A stretch of 64,000 bases of DNA, from contig CM064580.1 of the NCBI GenBank assembly GCA_032716605.1, positions 33,740,728-33,804,727 on the forward strand, read 5' to 3'. The stretch is from Paralithodes platypus (Eukaryota; Arthropoda; Malacostraca; Decapoda; Lithodidae). The notes beneath the pieces are model-generated. The model searched no databases. It was not told the origin of the DNA and worked only from the letters and a program-made list of their open reading frames with translations. A program made the translations under genes and the position numbers. Below, piece after piece: positions 45,729 through 57,510 of the stretch; position 1 is the first letter of the stretch; each line of letters starts with the position of its first letter.

Positions 45729-46089
45729 GGGGGGTTATCTTGTTTTTATTGGCCTTTCTTTATTATCATGTATATTTTTTAGTTTGCTCCCTAGACCTTT
45801 ATCAAACTTAAATAATTCACACCCAAGACTCGCCTTCAAGATACATTTGTAAATTTTTCGGTAGAAAATGTTCCCGGCCAAAGGCCGATTTCTACAAAAT
45901 TACAGGCTCGCTATCGCTCGCAAGTAAAAAATCGACACCTAAATGATACGAAAGGTTTTAAAATATACAATGCAATGGAATGAAAGATGTTAAAATCGCC
46001 AAACTAATAGGTCGAATGTCTTAAAATCTCAAAACTAATGGGGCTAAACACGAGGGAGAAGAGGGTCGAGAAAAACCATATACCTTCCC
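45729..46089. mobile_element. MITE-3 copy a (361 bp, TTAA-flanked)
   Basis: TTAA at 45725-45728 and 46090-46093. Ends GGGGGGTTATC and complement GGGAAGGTATATGG. Internal text such as TTTTTCGGTAGAAAA, CAGGCTCGCTATCGCTCGC and ATGGGGCTAAACA is shared with 52936-53253. From 45591 to 45724 no feature was seen. Confidence 0.88.
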
Positions 46090-46093
46090 TTAA

Positions 46094-46688
46094 GAGTGGT
46101 GTTGTTTATACAGTAAGTTATTACGTTAAGGTAAGAATATATAATATATATGTTTAATATTATAAACGGAGCAGTCTATAATACTTACAACATATATTAT
46201 TCTTACTGTGAACAAACAAGGGATAGTGGTGAGTGTTGTTGAATTCAATTACTTAGGTAGGGATCTCAAAATAGAGAATAATTATTAGTATAAAGTTATC
46301 TACTCTCTATCTCAGAAGGATAGATTTTCCGGGTAGGTCCTGGTTCCGGTGTCCTCTTCTCCCTTCTTATCTGGGGTGGTGGTCGTCGCGGTTGGTCCTC
46401 GGACTTTCTATGCTGGACTGGGGGTGGTTTAGATGAAGGAGCCACTTTTGTTAACGTATTAATACGCTCCATCTCCTCTACTCGCTAGTGTGCAGTGTGC
46501 TGAGTGAGCAACACAGTCATAGTGATACTGCTCCAGTAACCTGTGTAAGAGGTACTGGTTGTTCCATGTTGTTGATGATATGCAGTCACCTGGACTGTGT
46601 GGGCCTTTTGCCTTTGGCGAGCCCATCAGTGTTGAGGTTTCTTGTTATTAGATGATGTGTTGATAACCCCCTTGTCTTCAGGGGGAGT
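46094..46688 (-). other. Region downstream of the cold-shock ORF, no clear gene
   Basis: 46130-46205 contains a long AT-rich inverted repeat (GTAAGAATATATAATATATAT ... ATATATTATTCTTAC). On the minus strand 46340-46480 has a Pro/Arg-rich open stretch (KPPPVQHRKSEDQPRRPPPQ) in the same general orientation as the ORF at 46689-48077. It may be the remainder of that element's ORF1. Confidence 0.4.
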
Positions 46689-48077
46689 CTAGCATGTTTG
46701 GGTCTTGACAGCTTTCAATTTCTTCAGAAATTCATCGTCTTTTTTAATTGAGTTCTTCAGAATAGACTTTCCATTGCAGTCTTGTACATGGACTACACAG
46801 GGGTATCCTGTGCAATCCGTGCAATTAACTGTAAATTTCCTGTACTCTGGAGGCACCAGCTCTGCGTGCTCTTTGCCGATGGCCAGCTTCTTCTCCTTGA
46901 ATTGGTGGGATTGAAGAAATCGTAGGTAGGCTCTTGGGTATTCTTCAAGTTTGGGTTTGGAAGGGCGAGACAGGGTCTGAAGGGACTCGTCAATATCCAT
47001 GAGTTGAGCCACTGTGCTTCCTTCCTGTAACTTGGTGAAGGTTGGGACAGGAGGCGTGAATTTAGGAGCTCCTTTGGCGATGGTCAGGGCTGGGGTGGTT
47101 TCTTTGGATGCTCCTTCAGTAGCTCCTTTGGTGGTTTTTGGAGGCTCTGCTTGTTTGGTCTTCGAGAGTGGTTGTGGCAGGAGTAGCTGTGTTTTGGGAA
47201 TTGTTTTAGGCTTCAGGACCTGAGTGGGTATTAGGTCTGTAGCCTTGGTCTTCTTGCTCTTCGGGAGATTTGGAATTTTGATGGTTGGTAGAATGTTTGC
47301 CTTCAAGAGTGCCATCAGGTACTCCTGCAGGAGCTTCAGGTCACCATTTGCCAGGGTAATGGCTATGGTGACAACTACTTATATTATAGTAGCTTGATTG
47401 TTGGCTGGAGGAGGGCAGTTGGTCTTCTCCTTCAGTATGCTGGCATGTCTCGAGCCCTTCAGGATTTCTCCCTCAGGGCCTGAGACATTGATGGCTTCTT
47501 CTCCCTTGGGTGTTGGCTTGATCTTGAATGTTACCCTCTTCTTGTCGGCCAGAGAGGGCATTGTGTGGCTTGGGTTGGGCTTGGAGATACCTTTAGCATG
47601 GACAAAGATATCACCCTCAGCATTTTAGGTGATGAACCCATATTCTCTCTTGACATTGAATCACTTTACATGTCCAGCAAAGATGGTGGAATTTGCTGGG
47701 GGCATGATGGTTGTGGTAGAAAGAATAGAGGTAGACCTACTCATGATGGAAGCTCAGAGTGCACTGGATTGTTCCACCTGGGTAAGCGAAGTACTAGGGG
47801 ACACCTGGGTAAACGAACACCCTACAGCCCTGGTGCTGATAAGCTGAGGAGCAATCGGTGCATCATTTGCCTCAAGTCGATTTCTGTGCCTCTTGCTGGG
47901 ATATGGTTTCCGGGGAAGATGGGCCACAGGGGCCCTAATAATGGGGTCAGACTTGGGCCCTTCTATCATGGGGAAGTTAGGTGAAAGTGTAATTACTGGT
48001 GAGGCAGGCAGAAGAAGCTCTTGTTTTCTTCCGGCTTGGCTGGAGGGGGATACTGTTCTTCTCCGTAGTAGTAGCAT
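46689..48077 (-). pseudogene. Gag-like ORF with a cold-shock domain (four stops)
   Basis: One minus reading frame spans 48077-46689 with stops at 47754-47756, 47661-47663, 47625-47627 and 47379-47381. Residues encoded at 47678-47469 are FAGHVK, stop, FNVKREYGFIT, stop, NAEGDIFVHAKGISKPNP, then LADKKRVTFKIKPTPKGEEA and INVSGPEG. This follows the Y-box/CspA pattern (G.VKWFNV..GYGFI.R.....DVFVH...I...NP...SL.D...V.F......G.EA..V.GP.G). The first CSD stop falls on the Trp codon. The C-terminal half is Lys/Pro/Thr-rich and ends with FTVNCTDCTGYPCVVHVQDC. It may be ORF1 of a LINE or a captured host gene. No intron is visible. Confidence 0.65.
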
Positions 48078-48084
48078 TAGTAGT

Positions 48085-48988
48085 AGAAATCATTCCCTAG
48101 GCTGCCTGGTCAAACACCCGCGTGCTCCTAAGGAAGTCCATGGCCGAGACTGAGTTTTCCCACAAAGTTCTTAAGGAGTGTATGTTGGATATTTAGCGTA
48201 CACGTGGTTGTGTGTTATGCAGTCTTCCATAATGTGTTTGATAGCGTGAGGTGTTGTGTTACAGCCAGGACAGTTGTCCTGGGCGGAGTCATCCAGCCTC
48301 TTCTGATAGCTCAGAAGGGCTGGAGGGTGCCCACATCGCAGCCTAGCCAGGTGGACTCTGTTCTCATGGGAATAGAGGATTTCTGAGGGATAGACGTTAG
48401 GGGACCGTGCATGTAGCTGAGTGCTGTCTTTGAGTGACTGGATGAATCGGAGGGTAACTTGAGTATGGATATGCTTCTGGAGGCTGGCTTGGGGTGGGCA
48501 AGAGGGGGAGTGAAGCCAATATATGTATATATAATGACTGCTAGGTGTTGTTTTGATGTTTCTTGGTGTGTGTGGATGTTCTGCCATGTAGTACAAAGGG
48601 TAGTGTTGGTTTGTGTAGGCTGTGGCGAGAAAATGTGTGCTTCTCATATCAAGGTGATCCTTGATTTTGAGGACTTTGGTTTTCTGGTGTAGGTGGTCAG
48701 TAGGTGTGGTAGCTGTGCAGCCAGTGATTATTTTGAGGGCTTTGTTCTGTATGGTTTGTAGGGTGTTGTGATGTGTTTCAGTGAGGTTAGAGGCCCAAGC
48801 AGGGCTAACATATTCCATCACTGAGCATAAATATTGTTTGTATACTGTGATGGTAGTTTCTTTATGTTCGAATTTTGTATGGGCAAATTACTTGAAGGCG
48901 TTTAGTCTTGGTGTTAGTTTTTTTTTTTTTTTTTGCTTGTAATACGTTGTTTAAATGACATTGATGTATTGTATGTTACACCAAGGAT

Positions 48989-49026
<38 letters not shown>

Positions 49027-50560
49027 GGGGATTTTTTTAAGGTGAGGTGAGGGATATGACTGTGTTCTGCTGTCCAGTTTGTGAGAAGGGTTGCTGTAGA
49101 TTTAGCTGGAGCCAGTTTGAGTCTGTTTGCGGAGAACCAGTTGTGTAGTGTGTTGAGGTAGGGTTGGAGGAGTTGTGCAGTTATGTTTGCATCTCGATGT
49201 ATACATGTGAGAGTTATGTCATCTGCCTAAGAGGCTGTGTGTATCTGGAGAGTGTGGGGTATGGGTAGGTCGTGCATGTATAAGTTGAAGACTGTTTGTG
49301 ACAAGAAGGATCATCTGTGGGACTCTGTTTTGTGAAACTTCTGATGTTCGATGACTGGCCAGCAAATCTTACATGGGCACATCTGCTTGGTAGATAGGTT
49401 CCCAGCCATCTGTGTGTGTTATTGTGCATGTTTTTGTTGAGAATTTTGTTTGTAAGGTTGTGGCGGGAAATGTCATCAAAAGCTATATTAATGTCAATTG
49501 TAATGAGAAGTGTTCTGTGTGGTTTCCTAGCTGAATTGATGCTATAAACAACTTTTTGTGTGAGGTCTGTAAGAAGGGTGTTTGTGGTGTGCAGTGGCCT
49601 AAAACTGTGTTGTAATGTAGCTAAGGGAATGTGAGGTGTAGTTAGTTGTAATTTGAGCCGGTCGGTAACTTCTGAAGGGGGTGCAAATTAGAGTGATGGG
49701 GCGGTGTGAGGAGGGTAGCGTGGGGTCTTTGTTTGGTTTGGGATTGTAATAATGACACCATGTTTCCAGATGTTGGGTATTATGTTGTGTGAATAGCTGT
49801 AGTTTGATGTGTTGGTGAATGCTTGAATGTCCTCTGGTCCCAGGTGTCTAAGGTTTATGTTACTTATTTTGTCAGGGAGCAGGCGAATAAGTCTTTGAGG
49901 TTGTTGATGATGTGCTTTGTCTGACTTTTAACAAAGGGTACATAATCCAGGTCTCCGTTCTCTTTGGTGGTGGCGGCCAGGAGGAACTACGGTATTCTGG
50001 TGGTCTCTTATGGTTCAGGAGGGGCAAGACTAATAGCAAGGTGTCTGGTAAGGACGTGAAGAAGGGTAGGGGGGGCCGGTAGTGTTTGTAAGGGTGGTCT
50101 GATGTTACAGGGTCGACATGTAGTGATTGTAGATATTCAGCATGGTGATGCAGAATCCGACATAATACTCCCCTTGCCCTTATAGAAGTCAGTGCTCCGT
50201 GCCTTGACGGCAAACTTCTTGTGTTCGGATATTGCGTTAGATGTTGCAGCAATTTATACCACCTAATGGTGGCATTGCTAGGCTTCCCTTGTCTCTGGAC
50301 TATGATGACTATCATGTGAAGAGTCTTGTATCGTTGTATGGGTCCATTTGCCAGAACACATATCGTGTGTAGATCATCTTGTTGGTGCTGGAGGAGATGA
50401 GGTGGAAGGACATTGAAGGTAGTGACTGCTGTAATGGTCGTGGGAGGACTGGTGACCTTTGGCCTTAAGCTGAGGTTGACATAGGGTTGTGCAGATGCGA
50501 AAGTACAGTGTGCTAATCCTAAAGGGTGGGAGGGAGGGGGGCTTAAAAGCCTAACCCCCC
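48085..50560 (-). mobile_element. LINE A, degenerate copy
   Basis: The minus strand carries scattered RT remnants: INIAFDDISRHNLTNKIL (about 49480), ADDITLTC (about 49215), LNTLHNWFSANRLKLAP and, after a (TG)n at 48991-49021, LTPRLNAFK. The C-terminal frame 48821-48171 has YVSPAWASNLTETHHNTLQ and ENRVHLARLRCGHPPALLSY, plus a Cys/His end (CPGCNTTPHAIKHIMEDC). The 3' end CCAGGCAGCCTAGGGAA matches the copies at 51461 and 37780. Numerous stops make it inactive. The 5' boundary is uncertain. Confidence 0.75.
48991..49021. repeat. (TG)n microsatellite within LINE A
   Basis: About 15 TG repeats. A poly(T) of about 18 lies at 48917-48934. Confidence 0.93.
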
Positions 50561-51394
50561 ACCTGGTGGGATAGATTGGGGGTAAGAAACTAGATATTGC
50601 AAAGAAATGGATAGTTCAAAAGGGGTTTTGAGAGGGGTTAGATTTGGTTTGGAGTTAAAGAAAAGTAATTTTGTTCAAGATGTATTTGGATATGTCGGTT
50701 TGTATATATTCTGGCCTCTCTGTCAATGGCTCTCCTCTGTTTCCTCTGACCAACCTGGTGAACAAGCCTACATCTTTTCTATCCTAAATGACCTAGAGCA
50801 GTTGGTCCAGCAACCAACCCATATCACGGATCGCTTTGGAGATCGGCCCAACATTCTTGACTTATTTCTAGCTTCTAACCCTTCTGCTTATACTGTAAAT
50901 CTTTTCTCTCCGTTGGGCTCCTTCGACCATAAACTTATCTCTGTCACCTCTCCTATCTCTCCGGTGCGGCCACCCGATCCTCCCAGCTGGCGGTGCTTGT
51001 GGCACTTTGGCGCTGCCGACTGGGAGGCTCTCCGGCAGTACTGCTTTGTTTTCCCATGGAAAAGACTTCTGCTTCCGTGGCCGGGGACCCTCGGGGAGTG
51101 CTGAACACATTACCGAGGTAATGATCTCGGGCATGAAAGCATACATTCCATTTTCTTTCTCTCAGTTTAATGCAAAAAAATCTTGGTTTACCCACGCTTG
51201 CTTTACTGCTGTGTGCAATAAGGAGGAAACATTCAAATGGTACCATTGCCTTCAAACTCAAGAATCTCATACTTTCTATGTATCTGCCCGGAATCAAGCC
51301 AAATCTGTACTTCGAATTGCCAAACATTCTGTCATCAAAAATAAATGCACTGAACTATCCAACTGTAACTCTTCCCAAGCCGTAGTTGCCATAG

Positions 51395-52338
51395 TCTCTC
51401 TCCAGTGCCTCCAGGTGTTTTGTGTGGATTCATCCTGCTGGTATTTCTGCACCCTGGTTGTTGTTGTTCCCTAAGCTGCCTGGCCGAACAGCCCCGAGTC
51501 CCTGAGGAAGGCCATGGCCACGATCGGGCTTTCCCACAGAGCTCTCATTGAGTGTAGATTGTGTTTTTGGCATAAGTGGTTGTGTGAAATGCAGTCTTCT
51601 ATGATGTGTTTAATGGTATGAGGTGCTGTGTTACATCCCGGGCAAACGTCGACGACGGAGTCATCCAGTCTCTTCCGATAGCTCAGGAGAGCTGGATGGT
51701 GTCCGCATCTCAGCCTGGCCAGGTGGACTCTGTCCTCGCGAGGAAGGGAGGATTTGGAAGGATGGATTTCGGGAGGTCGTGCTTGCAGCTGCGTGTTGTA
51801 TGTGAGTGAGTGGATGGATCGGCGAGAGATGTGAGTATGGATGTGCTTCTGGAAGTTGGTTCGGGGTGGACAGAGAGGGAGAGAGGATAGTAATTGTGTG
51901 TGATACCGTGTGCTGGGTGTTGTTTTGATATTTCTTTGTGTCTGTGGGTGTGATGCCATGTAGTTTAGTGGGTGGTGTTGGTTCGTGGAGGCTGCTGCCA
52001 GGAATTGAGTGCCTCTCATGTCCTGATGGTCTTTGACTTTGAGGATTTTGGTTTCTTGATGTAGGTGATCTGTGGGTGCAGTAGCTGTGCAGCCTGTAAT
52101 GATCTTTAGGGCTTTGTTTTGAATAGTCTGTAAGGTCTTATGATGTGTTTCAGCTAGGTTAGAAGCCCAGGCTGGGCTTGCGTATTCCATCACTGATCTT
52201 ATGTATTGTTTATATACTGTGGAGGTGGTTTCTTTGTTGTGTCCAAATTTTGTGTGAGCAAGTGACCTGAGGGCGTTAAGTCTGGGTGTCAGTTTCTGCA
52301 CCCTGGTTGGAGGCTTTGGCATCTCATATAATAATAAT

Positions 52339-52375
<37 letters not shown>
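51395..52375 (+). mobile_element. Short LINE tail with (AAT)n, itself split by LINE A
   Basis: Relative to the Jockey copy at 58100-61575, extra DNA separates TCTTCCCAAGC from TTTTGGCATCTAGCC. Its ends are CGTAGTTGCCATAGTCTC and an (AAT)n tail (52326-52373), suggesting a severely truncated retrotransposed tail. Only about 145 bp belong to it outside the LINE A insert. Confidence 0.55.
51461..52292 (-). mobile_element. LINE A copy (832 bp, 5' truncated) with 17-bp target duplication
   Basis: TTTCTGCACCCTGGTTG flanks it at 51444-51460 and 52293-52309, a perfect duplication typical of target-primed reverse transcription. The minus frame has LTPRLNALRSLAHTKFGHN, SVMEYASPAWASNLAETHH, DRVHLARLRCGHHPALLSY and CPGCNTAPHTIKHIIEDC. 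It ends with GLFGQAA in the 3' terminus GGGAACAACAACAA. The frame is open over 283 codons, so this is a younger copy than 48085-50560. Confidence 0.93.
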
Positions 52376-52935
52376 GACTTTTGGCATCTAGCCTAAAACC
52401 TCTCCAACAATTTGTCTTCCTCGTCTTTCCCTCCTCTTTTCCACTCTGACAGCACTACCTTCACTTCTTCCTCTGACAAAGCTGAACTCTTCGCTATCAC
52501 TTTCGCTAAAAACTACACTTTGGATGATTCCAGTGCTATTCCTTCCTCTCCACCCCCCTCTCTCCTACTTATGCCCAACATCATAATATCTTCCAAGGAT
52601 GTACTTTTCACCCTCTCTGGGCTTAATACTAAGAAGGCATACGGACGAGACGGTGTTCCTCCTATTATACTAAAAAACTGTGCTTCTGTGTTGACACCCT
52701 GCCTAGGCAAACTCTTCCGTCTCTGTCTCTCCTCTAACGTCTTCCCTTCTTGCTGGAAGTTTGCTCTCATTCAACCTGTCCCAAAGAAGAGTGACTGCTC
52801 TCAACCCTCCAACTATCGTCCAATTGCTCTCATTTCTTGCATATCTAAATTTTTTTAAACTATTCTTAACTCAAAATTTCTTAAGCATTTATCTTCCCAT
52901 AACCAACTTTCAGACCGCCAGTATGGCTTCCTTAA

Positions 52936-53253
52936 GGGGAGGTATTTAGTTTGTTCCCTAGACTTCCATCAACCTTAAAATTACACCCCCTTGAGTCCCT
53001 TTCAAGATAAATGTGTACATTTTTCGGTAGAAAAATGTCCCGGCCGAAGGCCGGTTCCTCTTAAATTACAGGCTCGCTATCGCTCGCCAGGATAAAATAG
53101 ACACCTAAATGGCACGAAAGGTCTTAATATGGGGTGAAAGTTCTTAAAATCGCTAAACTAATGGGGCAAACATTTTATAATATCAAAAGCAATGGGGCTA
53201 AACATGAGGGAGAAAGGGGTCAAGAAAAAAATCCCTCGAGTGGATATCTCTCC
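52936..53253. mobile_element. MITE-3 copy b (318 bp, TTAA-flanked) in Jockey RT
   Basis: TTAA at 52932-52935 and 53254-53257. Ends GGGGAGGTATTTAG and complement GGAGAGATATCCAC. Homologous to 45729-46089. It lies immediately beside MITE-6, sharing one TTAA. Confidence 0.88.
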
Positions 53254-53257
53254 TTAA

Positions 53258-54244
53258 GGGGAGACTCCATTTTTTGTTTTTTTGCTCTGGTCAAGATTTC
53301 AAGTTTTTGTGTTCTCTCTGTAAACTGCTTCTTTCAACATAGGAGAATAGCATAGGAAGGAACAAAAAAACATATCGCAACCATAACCCACCGGGCCGGG
53401 GGTTCGACCTCGACCCCCGAAAAACGAGATTTTTTTTGTTCAGCCACAATTTTTTTTTTGTTTTGGTATCTGTAGTCTAAAGGGATGCTGTATGCAATAG
53501 AAATGGTCATATGAGGGTATAAACACCCATAGGATATCCCTAGGGCCCCCTTGGGGGGGTCCCAAAATCTTCGTTTTGGTCATTTTTAAATTTCTAAATA
53601 TTAATATAAAATAGTTTAGTCCCCCAAATTATCAGGTTTTCTTTGCGAGTGGGTGGCACTAGACGGGAAGAAACAATTGTAGGGGTAACTCAAGGAAAAT
53701 GGATCACGGGCTCATTTAAAAATATGTTTTAGTTACGAGTAAATGTAAAGCTATATTCATGAATAGTGCATGTTTAATCACCTAATATGATGATGAATCA
53801 GCCATTTACTGTCCGATTGTCTCCAATTTCGCCATATAAGTAGAACAAGTACACATACACACTCCCTCTGAAGCTTTTTGAGTTTGGGAAATATTTTCCA
53901 TACTAAAATGATTTATTTATGGTACAAAATTGGGTAAATTAGTTATATTGATAATTTACCAGCGGTTTTAACCATTATCACGTATGAATTTGGCAATATG
54001 CTTCGGAGGAGTTGTAGACAGTCTATATAGGGTACCTCATGCACAATATAAACAAAAATTGCAAAGTGGATTTGGGATCATCAGATATTTAGTACAAAAA
54101 ACTAAAAATGCGCTCACGCGCGCGCGCGTGGACATAGGACGATGAAAATTTCAGCGAGTCAACGTTACACCTTTAGCATATATGTGTCAAAAGACCAGCA
54201 ATGAGTCTCTTATAGAAGTTGAGTTACGAAAGGCGGATGGAGTC
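53258..54244. mobile_element. MITE-6 (987 bp, TTAA-flanked) in Jockey RT
   Basis: TTAA at 53254-53257 and 54245-54248. The inverted ends share GACTCCAT (GGGGAGACTCCAT at the left, ATGGAGTC at the right). No coding frame. It contains GCGCGCGCGC at about 54119. Removing both MITEs with one TTAA restores the Jockey reading frame between YGFL and STGDLL. Confidence 0.78.
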
Positions 54245-55445
54245 TTAAGGGCGATCTACTGGTGATCTTCTTTCTTATCTTACTAACTCTTGGTCATCCT
54301 CCATTTGGGAATTCGGTGAGACTTTTTCTGTTGTGCTAGACATATCGAAGGCCTTCGATAGAGTCTGGCACAAATCTCTAATTTCTACACAACCCTCCTT
54401 CGGTTTCTATCCCTCCATCTGAACCTTTGTCTCAAATTTTCTTTTCGGCCATTCCATAACTGCGGTTGTGGACGGCCATCCTATCAACTCCGGTGTTCCT
54501 CACGGTTCTGTCCTTATTCCTATTCTCTTCCTTATTTTCATAAATGATCTTCTTAACTGTACCTCCAATCCGATCCATTCATATGCAGACGATTCTACCT
54601 TAAACTATTCAATTAGTTTTCCAGAATGCTCCAGCAAGCAATCCCTCAAAAACAAACTTAATGAAGCCATACATCACATATCTTCTGATCAAACTACTAT
54701 TTCCAATTGGGGCAGAGAAAACCTTGTTGCCTTTAATGCTTCCAAAACCCAATTTCACCATCTATCTACCCATCGTGAACTCCCAGAGGACTATCCCTTA
54801 TGCTTCAACAATACAAAAATCAACCCTTCATCTTCCCGTAGTATTCTGTGTCTTTTTTTTTTCTTTTGCTCTCTCTTGGAAGGACCATATCACCAGTCTT
54901 GCTAAAGCAGCCTCCCAGAAACTGAGTGTGCTCAACTGCATCAAGGGGTTCTTTACCCCTGCACAGCTTCTTGCTTTGTACAGGGGCACAGTGCGTCCTT
55001 GTATTGAGTATTGTTCACATGTACGGGAAGGATCCTCTCACACAGCACTTTTATACAAAGAAGAAAGGAAAGCCTTTCGTATCATTAATTCCCGCCCACT
55101 CACCAACTATCTGCAATCTCTCTCTTTGCCGCAATGTTGCATCTCTCTCGCTATTCTATCGTTACTACAATATTCAGTGTTCCTCAGAGCTCTCTCAGTG
55201 TATATCATCTCCTCTACGTAGGATACGTAGTACCCCTCTTGCAACAAAATCTCACCCCTACTCTGTGCAGCTCTCCAACTCAAGAGTGAAATGATACTCC
55301 CAATCTTTCTTCTATTCAACAGCTGAGCTATGGAACTCTCCCTGAATCCATCTTTCCCTCATCCTATGACTTAAATCGCTTCAAACTCTGTGTGTCCAGA
55401 CATTTTGGCTCGAACACTCCTTGATTTTAGCCCTGTCAGTCTCTC

Positions 55446-55784
55446 AACTATGGGGGAGGTACTCGTCACAAGCTCTCCCTCTCCCTCATACACATAGACA
55501 ACATTAATTAAGAAGTACTGATGCTCAGTGATACCGAGAGAACTCGAATAAATGGTTTCATATTGCATAAGTTCCGTTTCAGAAAAGGTATATTACTTTC
55601 ATTAATTTAATTAGTTAGGAGTATTTGTAAATTAATTGTTGAGTTGGTGAAAACAAATATGAATTTATCCAGGTTCAGGAGTAATTTATAGTGAGGCCTT
55701 CCTTTGTGGTTAAGTGCCCCATTAATTACCCCTTCCATTCGTCTAATCATTTTGTTATCAGATTGCAGTTGGGTATATGTACAG
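55446..55784. other. SINE-tail-like sequence, otherwise no gene
   Basis: 55585-55650 (TTACTTTCATTAATTTAATT, then GAGTTGGTGAAAACAAATAT) matches the tail after the B box at 55930-56000, so an older truncated copy of that SINE is likely. Nothing else is recognised. Confidence 0.4.
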
Positions 55785-56000
55785 GTTAAGATTAATATGC
55801 AGTATTCGAGAATGCATAATATATCGTAGGCTTGTGCATAAACTTTTAACTGTCTTGATAGCCTAGAGCTTAGTGTGCGGAATTTCGATGTGAGTATCCT
55901 AGGTTCAAGTCCTTGGAGTACCACATGTATTCATTATTTTCATTGATTTCATTAGCTGGATTTATTTGTAAATTAATTGGCGAGTTGGTGAAAACAAATA
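55785..56000 (+). mobile_element. tRNA-derived SINE
   Basis: Leader GATTAATATGCAGTATTCGA and TTGTGCATAAACTTTTAACTG, shared with the SINE pair in the Gypsy 5' LTR. Then an A-box-like TAGCCTAGAGCTTAG and B box GGTTCAAGTCC at 55903, then a TTCATTGATTTCATTAG tail. It has a different tRNA-like head but the same leader, so it is a related subfamily. Confidence 0.68.
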
Positions 56001-56009
56001 TAAATAGAC

Positions 56010-56212
56010 AAGTACTGGTTTGGTAACAGAGTTGCATATTTTTTGGAATAGGCTACCAAGTGCCATAGTAGGATCAAGAACAATAGAGAGCTTCAAGATA
56101 AAACTATATAGGCACATGGACGAGATGGGTTAGGTATGAAAGGGATCTGTCTTGTGTAAGCCCATCAGCTTTCTACATACTCCAGTTTTCTTATGTTCTT
56201 AAAATTGTAAAA
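56010..56212 (+). pseudogene. CR1/L2-like LINE 3' end
   Basis: The + frame has IFWNRLPSAIVGSRTIESFK and IKLYRHMDEMG, the conserved C-terminal ending of CR1/L2-group RT proteins. It is followed by a 3' UTR ending TTCTTATGTTCTTA. Only the last ~35 codons remain. Confidence 0.75.
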
Positions 56213-56625
56213 TACAATAGCTATTGTAAGAGGCAGTGATGGTGAAATGTGATAGGCCTCACATGAGCAGGATTTTCAAACACTTACCTAAACCAAGGCA
56301 AAGGCAGGATACTTATGAACATTGGTTGACATGTAGGTCTAAGTGGCAATTTTTTATACCAAACATCAAAACACAATTGCACCTCACATACACACACACA
56401 CACATAGAAACACACTCACACACCTTCTTCCACCCTCATTATCGTGGAAGCAGTGGCAGGGCTCTAGGACCGTCCGTTAACCCCAGATAAATCCCATATA
56501 CTGTATAGATATACCAAGGAGTGATACAAGCGGCCCCTCAGCGAGTACGATGGTTGCGAGTACAATCAATACCACAGGGAGGATAACTTCCTCCCTCCCT
56601 TCCACCCACATTGACTCCCGACTTG
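56213..56625. other. No recognised gene; short (CA)n at 56393-56414
   Basis: No coding or repeat family assignment beyond a short CA repeat. Confidence 0.5.
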
Positions 56626-56629
56626 TTAA

Positions 56630-57051
56630 CCCTTTGGCTGCGGCTATGTTTGGGCTATTTAGGGCATATTCAGGCACTCCTGAATGATAAATCAAGCATC
56701 TGCATTAAATGAAGTTTATTCTGCCGAAAACTAGGCGAGAATAGCTTCAAAATTACACCAGAACGGGCCCCGTACGTGGTCTGGTTCACCCGCAGTGGTG
56801 CCAGTGAAACGCGGGAAACCCGCTATTATGTAACACTCGCTCGCTTGGCTACACTGCTGGGAGACACAGAGAGAGACTCGCGTGAGACACAGTCAACATC
56901 AGTGAGCCGCTCGGTGCTCTGAGGGTCGGAGGTGGGCCCCTCACGCTCCCGCCCACTGACACTCGATTTTTACGTTTTTTACAGGCTTTTAAAGCCTGGA
57001 AATTGCTGTAACTTGCCAGGACGTTCCGGAACGTCACCCGCAACGAAAGGG
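56630..57051. mobile_element. MITE-2 copy a (422 bp, TTAA-flanked)
   Basis: TTAA at 56626-56629 and 57052-57055. Inverted ends CCCTTTGGCTGCGG and complement CCCTTTCGTTGCGG. It is homologous along its length to 58890-59321 (AGGCACTCCTGA, GTTCACCCGCAG, CACTCGATTTTT). No ORF. Confidence 0.93.
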
Positions 57052-57055
57052 TTAA

Positions 57056-57424
57056 GGTGGTTTATTCTTTCACTACACCTAATTTCTGGGTCCTAATTCT
57101 TGAAATATGACTTCATATGCCTTGTGATGCAACATTATTGCTTTATATTGGAGATATAAGGGATATTACTTAATTTCTCCCTTCCCTCTACCTATTCGAA
57201 AGCCAGCTGATGGGGGTGCCATTCATGCCAACTGTGCAACTCCCGGCCATAACCACAACACACCCACATCAATTGTGTGCACAAACATTTTGCAGTGGAA
57301 TGCAGGGGTGTGATGTCAACACGCTGATATACATTTCATTACGTTTTGCGAGGGTCAGATTTTCGGTCAAATGTTCGCAACAGGGCAGGCTGTTCAAATC
57401 ACTAGCTAGCATTCGATAGGTTAA
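57056..57424. other. No recognised feature
   Basis: Moderately GC-balanced sequence without a supported gene or repeat match within this window. Confidence 0.45.
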
Positions 57425-57510
57425 GAGAAGTGGCAGCGTTTAGTTGTTGAGGATGCTATGTGAAATTGTGTAAAATCTGTGATAAATGCGAAAAATCTAT
57501 GAAGTATTAA

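Larger units (their letters stand above)
50715..55445 (+). mobile_element. Jockey LINE interrupted by at least four later insertions
   Basis: The + strand has the endonuclease C-terminal part ([35 protein letters not shown]) and the linker (YVSARNQAKSVLRIAKHS). After inserts the RT follows: LFRLCLSSNVFPSCWKFALI, PVPKKSDCSQPSNYRPIALI, then after two MITEs LLSYLTNSWSS and DISKAFDRVW. Then come VPHGSVLIPILFLIFINDLL, SYADDSTLNYS and the thumb to 55440. The catalytic YADD is present. Inserts are at about 51395-52375, 51461-52292, 52936-53253 and 53258-54244. The start lacks the endonuclease N-terminus. The RT of this element copies its own RNA at a nicked target. Confidence 0.88.
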
